A DNA stretch of 7,547 nucleotides, from NCBI GenBank assembly GCA_903929655.1, contig CAIYVS010000710.1, positions 1 through 7,547 on the forward strand. The letters are read 5' to 3'. Below the pieces are notes generated by a model. It worked only from the letters and a program-made list of their open reading frames with translations. It was not told the origin of the DNA and searched no databases. Numbering within the stretch: position 1 is the first letter of the stretch; each line of letters opens with the position of its first letter. This stretch comes from an uncultured Bacteroidota bacterium. GTDB lineage: Bacteria > Bacteroidota > Bacteroidia > Chitinophagales > Chitinophagaceae. Positions 5,901 to 7,547 of the stretch are shown here, one piece after another. The position numbers were made by a program, and so were the translations under genes.

Positions 5901-7446
5901 TGTTTGTAACAACGCTGCTATGGGCTCTGTTGTATTTTCAGGATCAGTAAGCGGAACTACTTATACGTGGGTCAATAGTGATCCATCAATAGGTCTTGCA
6001 TCAAACGGCACGGGTAATATCACATCTTTTTTGGGGATAAATACAGCCGTTACACCGGTAGTTGCAACTATTACTGTGAGCCCTTCAGCTAATAGTTGTA
6101 ATGGATTTTCAAAGCAGTTTACGATAACGGTAAATCCAACACCGGTACTCAGCAGCACAACAGCGCCATCTGCTATTTGTAATAACACGGTATTCAATTA
6201 TACACCGACAAGTGCTACAGATTTTACAATTTTTAGCTGGAGCAGGGCAACACAATCCGGCATTAGCAATCCGGCATCTTCAGGAGTAGATAACCCTAAT
6301 GAGCCGCTTACCAATACTACTGCAAACCCGCTTAATGTTGTTTATGTGGACACTTTAATTGCTAATGGCTGTATGAATACACAAAATGTAATTGTATCAG
6401 TAAATCCATCTGCAAAGCTAAGTAGCCAAATGAACAATGCAGTTTGCGGTAAAACTCCTTTCATTTATACTGCTACCAGCCTTACCAACAATGCAACATT
6501 TGCATGGTCCAGAGCCGCAGTAACAGGCATCACACCCGCCACTGCAAGCGGCACAGTAAACGTTAACGAAACTCTGTTGAATTCAACTTCAGCTCCAATT
6601 AACGTCACCTATCATTTCATACTCACAATAAATGGTTGTACTAATGTTCAGGATATGATATTAACAGTTAATCCACTTCCTTCAGTGCCTGACATTACTA
6701 CTACATCACCTTCTACTGTTTGCTCAAATACACTATATACCAATTTTGGAACATCAACTGCACCAGGTACCAACGTTGTTTATAGCTGGACTGCTGTTAA
6801 CGCAATAGTATGGGCTGTGGGAAGTAACGGGCAAAATGCCTTGATTAATTTTACAACTCCGGGCAATGCGGAAGTTATTCTTACAGAAACAATAAATGGC
6901 ACGCTTTGTGAAAGCAGTGATACTTTTAAAGTAGCCGTTGGAACAGACGTATCGCCAATGCCTTCAGTATTTTATTTTGAATATCATTTTGTTTGCACCC
7001 CTAGTAATTTAGACTCTTACCAGTGGGGCTATGATGATATCACAACGCTCGACTCTACGTTATTACCGGGAGAGATCAACCAGGATTACTTAAATGTTAG
7101 CCCCGACTTTGCACATAAATACTATTGGGTTAATACTGTACACAGTGGTTGCAGGCAGAAGACTTACTACACAACACCATTAGCTATACAGAATATAAAT
7201 AAGGCAGGCGGTATCAATATCTACCCTAATCCGGCTAAAGATTTCATTAATGTTACAGTAAACACTACCATCAGCGGCAATACACAAATTGAAATAGTAA
7301 ACATCGCAGGTCAAAGAATAAGTACTGTAGAACTGACAAGTGATAAAGCTATGATTGACATATCAACGCTACCTGTAGGATTCTATGTGGTTCGTTGTTA
7401 TAGTGCCGGAATTATTATTGGCTATGCAAAGTTTGTTAAGAACTAA
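2980..7446 (+). CDS. Giant secreted protein: two ice-binding-like (DUF3494) domains, PKD-like repeats, T9SS sorting domain
   Basis: 1488 residues, predicted to be exported by Sec and then by the type IX system to the cell surface or medium. Order of parts: signal peptide (1 to about 23; L5-F16 core, no lipobox at Cys17); DUF3494 domain 1 (about 28-227); DUF3494 domain 2 (about 244-438); Ig-like module (about 445-513); six PKD-like repeats of exactly 90 residues (514-1053); three divergent repeats (1054-1321); a Cys-containing module with YQWGYDD (1322-1407); T9SS type A domain (1412-1488). DUF3494 hallmarks are GITHLTGNVGTN, NAVFIFQI, LINGA and the GNVIAHNAAI/GRAL strands of a beta-solenoid. 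Known members bind ice, and some are thought to act in adhesion; which applies here is not shown. The repeats probably form a stalk. The start is fixed by a good Shine-Dalgarno and signal peptide. The reading frame is intact throughout. No hairpin terminator follows within the window. Confidence 0.93.
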   Translation: MKSRLLLIVTSIILLFCPKVDFGQAPGLGTAANFVLFSTAGAVGNTGITHLTGNVGTNTGSSTGFGNVDGQMHDNDVASAACASDLNTAYNLLNSATPGFFPASGLGNGTTLVPGVYHIGSAATLSSNLILDGQGSANAVFIFQIQGAFSTGANSKVQLINGALACNVFWKVEGLVSMAAGTTMRGNVIAHNAAISMSAGDTLEGRALSIAGAVTVSGIVGFTPIGCGSPYLTGPSAPALASTKYYGLFSSIGPVSNSGITHITGDVGTNLGLTTGFNPLFVAGIIHPIPDASTVTCAADLHNVYLYLNALPYDIELLYPAQFGNNLVLTPHTYIMNAATTFTDSLYLNAEGNANAVFIIKIYGALSTSTFANVRLINGAQTKNVYWLVNGAVLVNDNSVFNGTIVANNGAIQFNTGALLNGRALTTTGAVTVTAMTVNADTSSSVSTTASDTTVCIGSFIIITPSIAGGTWSSSNAHATVSNDTVTGLTAGIDTITYTAGTATSSNIITVKPTPTVNPVANQSVCNNSNTATVTFSGSVSGTTYAWTNNNTSIGLAGSGNGNIASFTAINSTNSPDSGIISVTPSANGCTGTPLNFNIKVNPIPAMATPSGQVVCNNTATAPVNFTSSVIGTTYTWTNNAPSIGLPATGAGNIGSFTAINASNSPVVATIIVTPSAGSCAGNTTTFTITVNPSGNVNTLSNQVVCNNTATNSVVFSGSVSGTTYTWINNTPSIGLSAGGSGNIASFTATNSSSAPVIATITVSPSANGCSGGTSSFNITVNPTPNVVDPSNQVVCNNTSTNPVVFSGSVSGTTYTWTNNNPSIGLALSGAGDIASFTATNASNSPVVATIIVAPSASGCAGNTKTFTITVNPSANVNTLSNQLVCNNTATNPVAFSGSVSGTTYTWTNSDPSIGLASSGAGDIASFTATNSGSNTVTATIIVTPSANSCNGNTSSFNITVYPTPNVVNPPDYVVCNNAAMGSVVFSGSVSGTTYTWVNSDPSIGLASNGTGNITSFLGINTAVTPVVATITVSPSANSCNGFSKQFTITVNPTPVLSSTTAPSAICNNTVFNYTPTSATDFTIFSWSRATQSGISNPASSGVDNPNEPLTNTTANPLNVVYVDTLIANGCMNTQNVIVSVNPSAKLSSQMNNAVCGKTPFIYTATSLTNNATFAWSRAAVTGITPATASGTVNVNETLLNSTSAPINVTYHFILTINGCTNVQDMILTVNPLPSVPDITTTSPSTVCSNTLYTNFGTSTAPGTNVVYSWTAVNAIVWAVGSNGQNALINFTTPGNAEVILTETINGTLCESSDTFKVAVGTDVSPMPSVFYFEYHFVCTPSNLDSYQWGYDDITTLDSTLLPGEINQDYLNVSPDFAHKYYWVNTVHSGCRQKTYYTTPLAIQNINKAGGINIYPNPAKDFINVTVNTTISGNTQIEIVNIAGQRISTVELTSDKAMIDISTLPVGFYVVRCYSAGIIIGYAKFVKN
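3061..3660 (+). other. DUF3494 ice-binding-like domain 1
   Basis: Residues 28-227 of the giant protein. It begins LGTAANFVLFSTAG and contains TGNVGTN, an alpha-helical stretch around DLNTAYNLL, PGVYHI, the run LDGQGSANAVFIFQI, then LINGALACNVFW, GTTMRGNVIAHNAAI and GRALSIAGAVTV. This is the usual order of the right-handed beta-solenoid with its packed helix, at about the normal 200-residue length. Cys82 and Cys166 sit where some family members carry a pair of cysteines, so a disulfide is possible. Confidence 0.9.
3709..4293 (+). other. DUF3494 ice-binding-like domain 2, more divergent
   Basis: Residues 244-438. It repeats the same landmarks: GITHITGDVGTN, CAADLHNVYLYL, NAVFIIKI, LINGAQTKNVYW, NGTIVANNGAI and GRALTTTGAVTV. 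It keeps Cys297 (equivalent to Cys82) but has Lys383 where domain 1 has Cys166. The segment between helix and strand (about 308-340) is also different, with LTPHTYIM replacing LVPGVYHI. Confidence 0.88.
4312..4518 (+). other. Ig-like linker module
   Basis: Residues 445-513. SVSTTASDTTVCIGS starts a beta-sandwich-like segment with GGTWSSSNAHATVSND and VTGLTAGIDTITYTAG, resembling bacterial Ig-like (BIG_2-type) repeats. It joins the solenoid domains to the PKD-like array. Confidence 0.65.
4519..6138 (+). repeat. Six tandem 270-bp repeats encoding PKD-like domains
   Basis: Units at 4519-4788, 4789-5058, 5059-5328, 5329-5598, 5599-5868 and 5869-6138. The conserved Cys codon falls at 4555, 4825, 5095, 5365, 5635 and 5905: exactly 270 bp each time with no indel. 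Each 90-residue unit carries VCNN, FSGSVSGTTYTWTNN, PSIGL, GNIASFTATN, TITVSPSANGC and FTITVNP. It is the PKD-like repeat frequent in Bacteroidota surface proteins. Units 2-3 resemble units 4-5 more than their immediate neighbours in several blocks. Confidence 0.92.
6139..6942 (+). repeat. Three divergent PKD-like/Ig-like repeats
   Basis: Residues 1054-1143, 1144-1232 and 1233-1321, with the leading Cys codon at 6178, 6445 and 6721 (spacings 273, 267 and 276 bp around the regular array). The first two share AxCxxxxFxYTxTS, FxWSRA and VNPS-type ends; the third has YSWTAVNAIVW and INGTLCESSD. They keep the size but little of the sequence of the upstream six, so they belong to an older or different repeat subfamily. 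Confidence 0.75.
7213..7443 (+). other. T9SS type A C-terminal sorting domain
   Basis: Residues 1412-1488. INIYPNPAKDFINVTV opens the domain, followed by IEIVNIAGQRI, then IDISTLPVGFYVVRC and the end AKFVKN. All the standard landmarks of the type IX secretion signal are present and it ends at the protein's C-terminus. In characterised systems this domain is removed after passage through the outer membrane, and the protein is either attached to surface lipopolysaccharide or released. Confidence 0.93.
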
Positions 7447-7547
7447 ATATTCACACAAAAAAACAATTAAAAAGACAGATGAAAATACCAATAAGATTTA
7501 TTATGATACTTTAATTCAGTATAAATTTATTGATGATAGATTTGATA
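7447..7547. other. A+T-rich sequence without a supported gene
   Basis: The stretch after the large gene contains no clear stem-loop terminator. An ATG at 7479 opens only an 11-codon frame ending at 7514. The next gene, if any, begins outside the window. Confidence 0.6.

Noticed and set aside
4519..6138. CRISPR array or satellite-like non-coding repeat
   Set aside because: The 270-bp units are coding throughout in one frame, have no unique spacers and encode a known protein module.
4611..6197. Series of similar minus-strand open frames across the repeat array
   Set aside because: They recur because the underlying DNA repeats; each is the antisense image of a PKD-like unit with no start signals of its own.
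7479..7514. Short frame MKIPIRFIMIL at the end of the window
   Set aside because: Only 11 codons, no ribosome site and no continuation in another frame that I can recognise.

Overview
The window looks like chromosomal DNA of a Gram-negative member of the Bacteroidota, probably a Chitinophagaceae- or Sphingobacteria-like lineage. The evidence is a C-terminal type IX secretion sorting domain, long arrays of PKD-like repeats of the kind common in this phylum, A+T-rich codon choice, a Bacteroidota-style -7 promoter match (TAnnTTTG) and mostly weak Shine-Dalgarno sequences. No genus can be named from the sequence alone.

Region 1 (1-2298, plus strand) is a compact three-gene set, mlaE-mlaF-mlaD: permease, ATPase and membrane-anchored MCE lipid-binding subunit of a Mla-type phospholipid transporter. 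The genes are 0 and 11 bases apart and surely co-transcribed; the promoter lies outside the window. A 20-bp-arm stem-loop (2306-2350) ends the operon and can serve as a terminator for both converging transcription units.

Region 2 (2365-2733, minus strand) is a small secreted protein with YxWxxGHW-type repeats and a His/Arg/Gly-rich tail, function unknown. Its leader DNA (2734-2818) holds two abutting inverted repeats and a good -7 promoter match.

Region 3 (2734-2979) is the divergent intergenic region, about 250 bp. It carries those signals plus, on the side of the large gene, a 10-bp direct repeat spaced 21 bp and a weak -7 match.

Region 4 (2980-7446, plus strand) is one very large gene for a 1488-residue secreted protein: signal peptide, two tandem DUF3494 ice-binding-like domains, one Ig-like module, six PKD-like repeats of exactly 90 residues (270 bp), three more divergent repeats, a final Cys-containing module and a T9SS type A sorting domain. 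It is most simply read as a cell-surface or released adhesin or ice-binding protein exported through Sec and then the type IX system. The repeat array shows a two-unit (540-bp) higher-order pattern, a sign of block duplication or gene conversion. The last 101 bases hold no supportable gene.

The most notable items are the tandem-DUF3494/PKD/T9SS architecture with its recently shuffled repeat array and the structured divergent intergenic region. No wholly unfamiliar system is evident.
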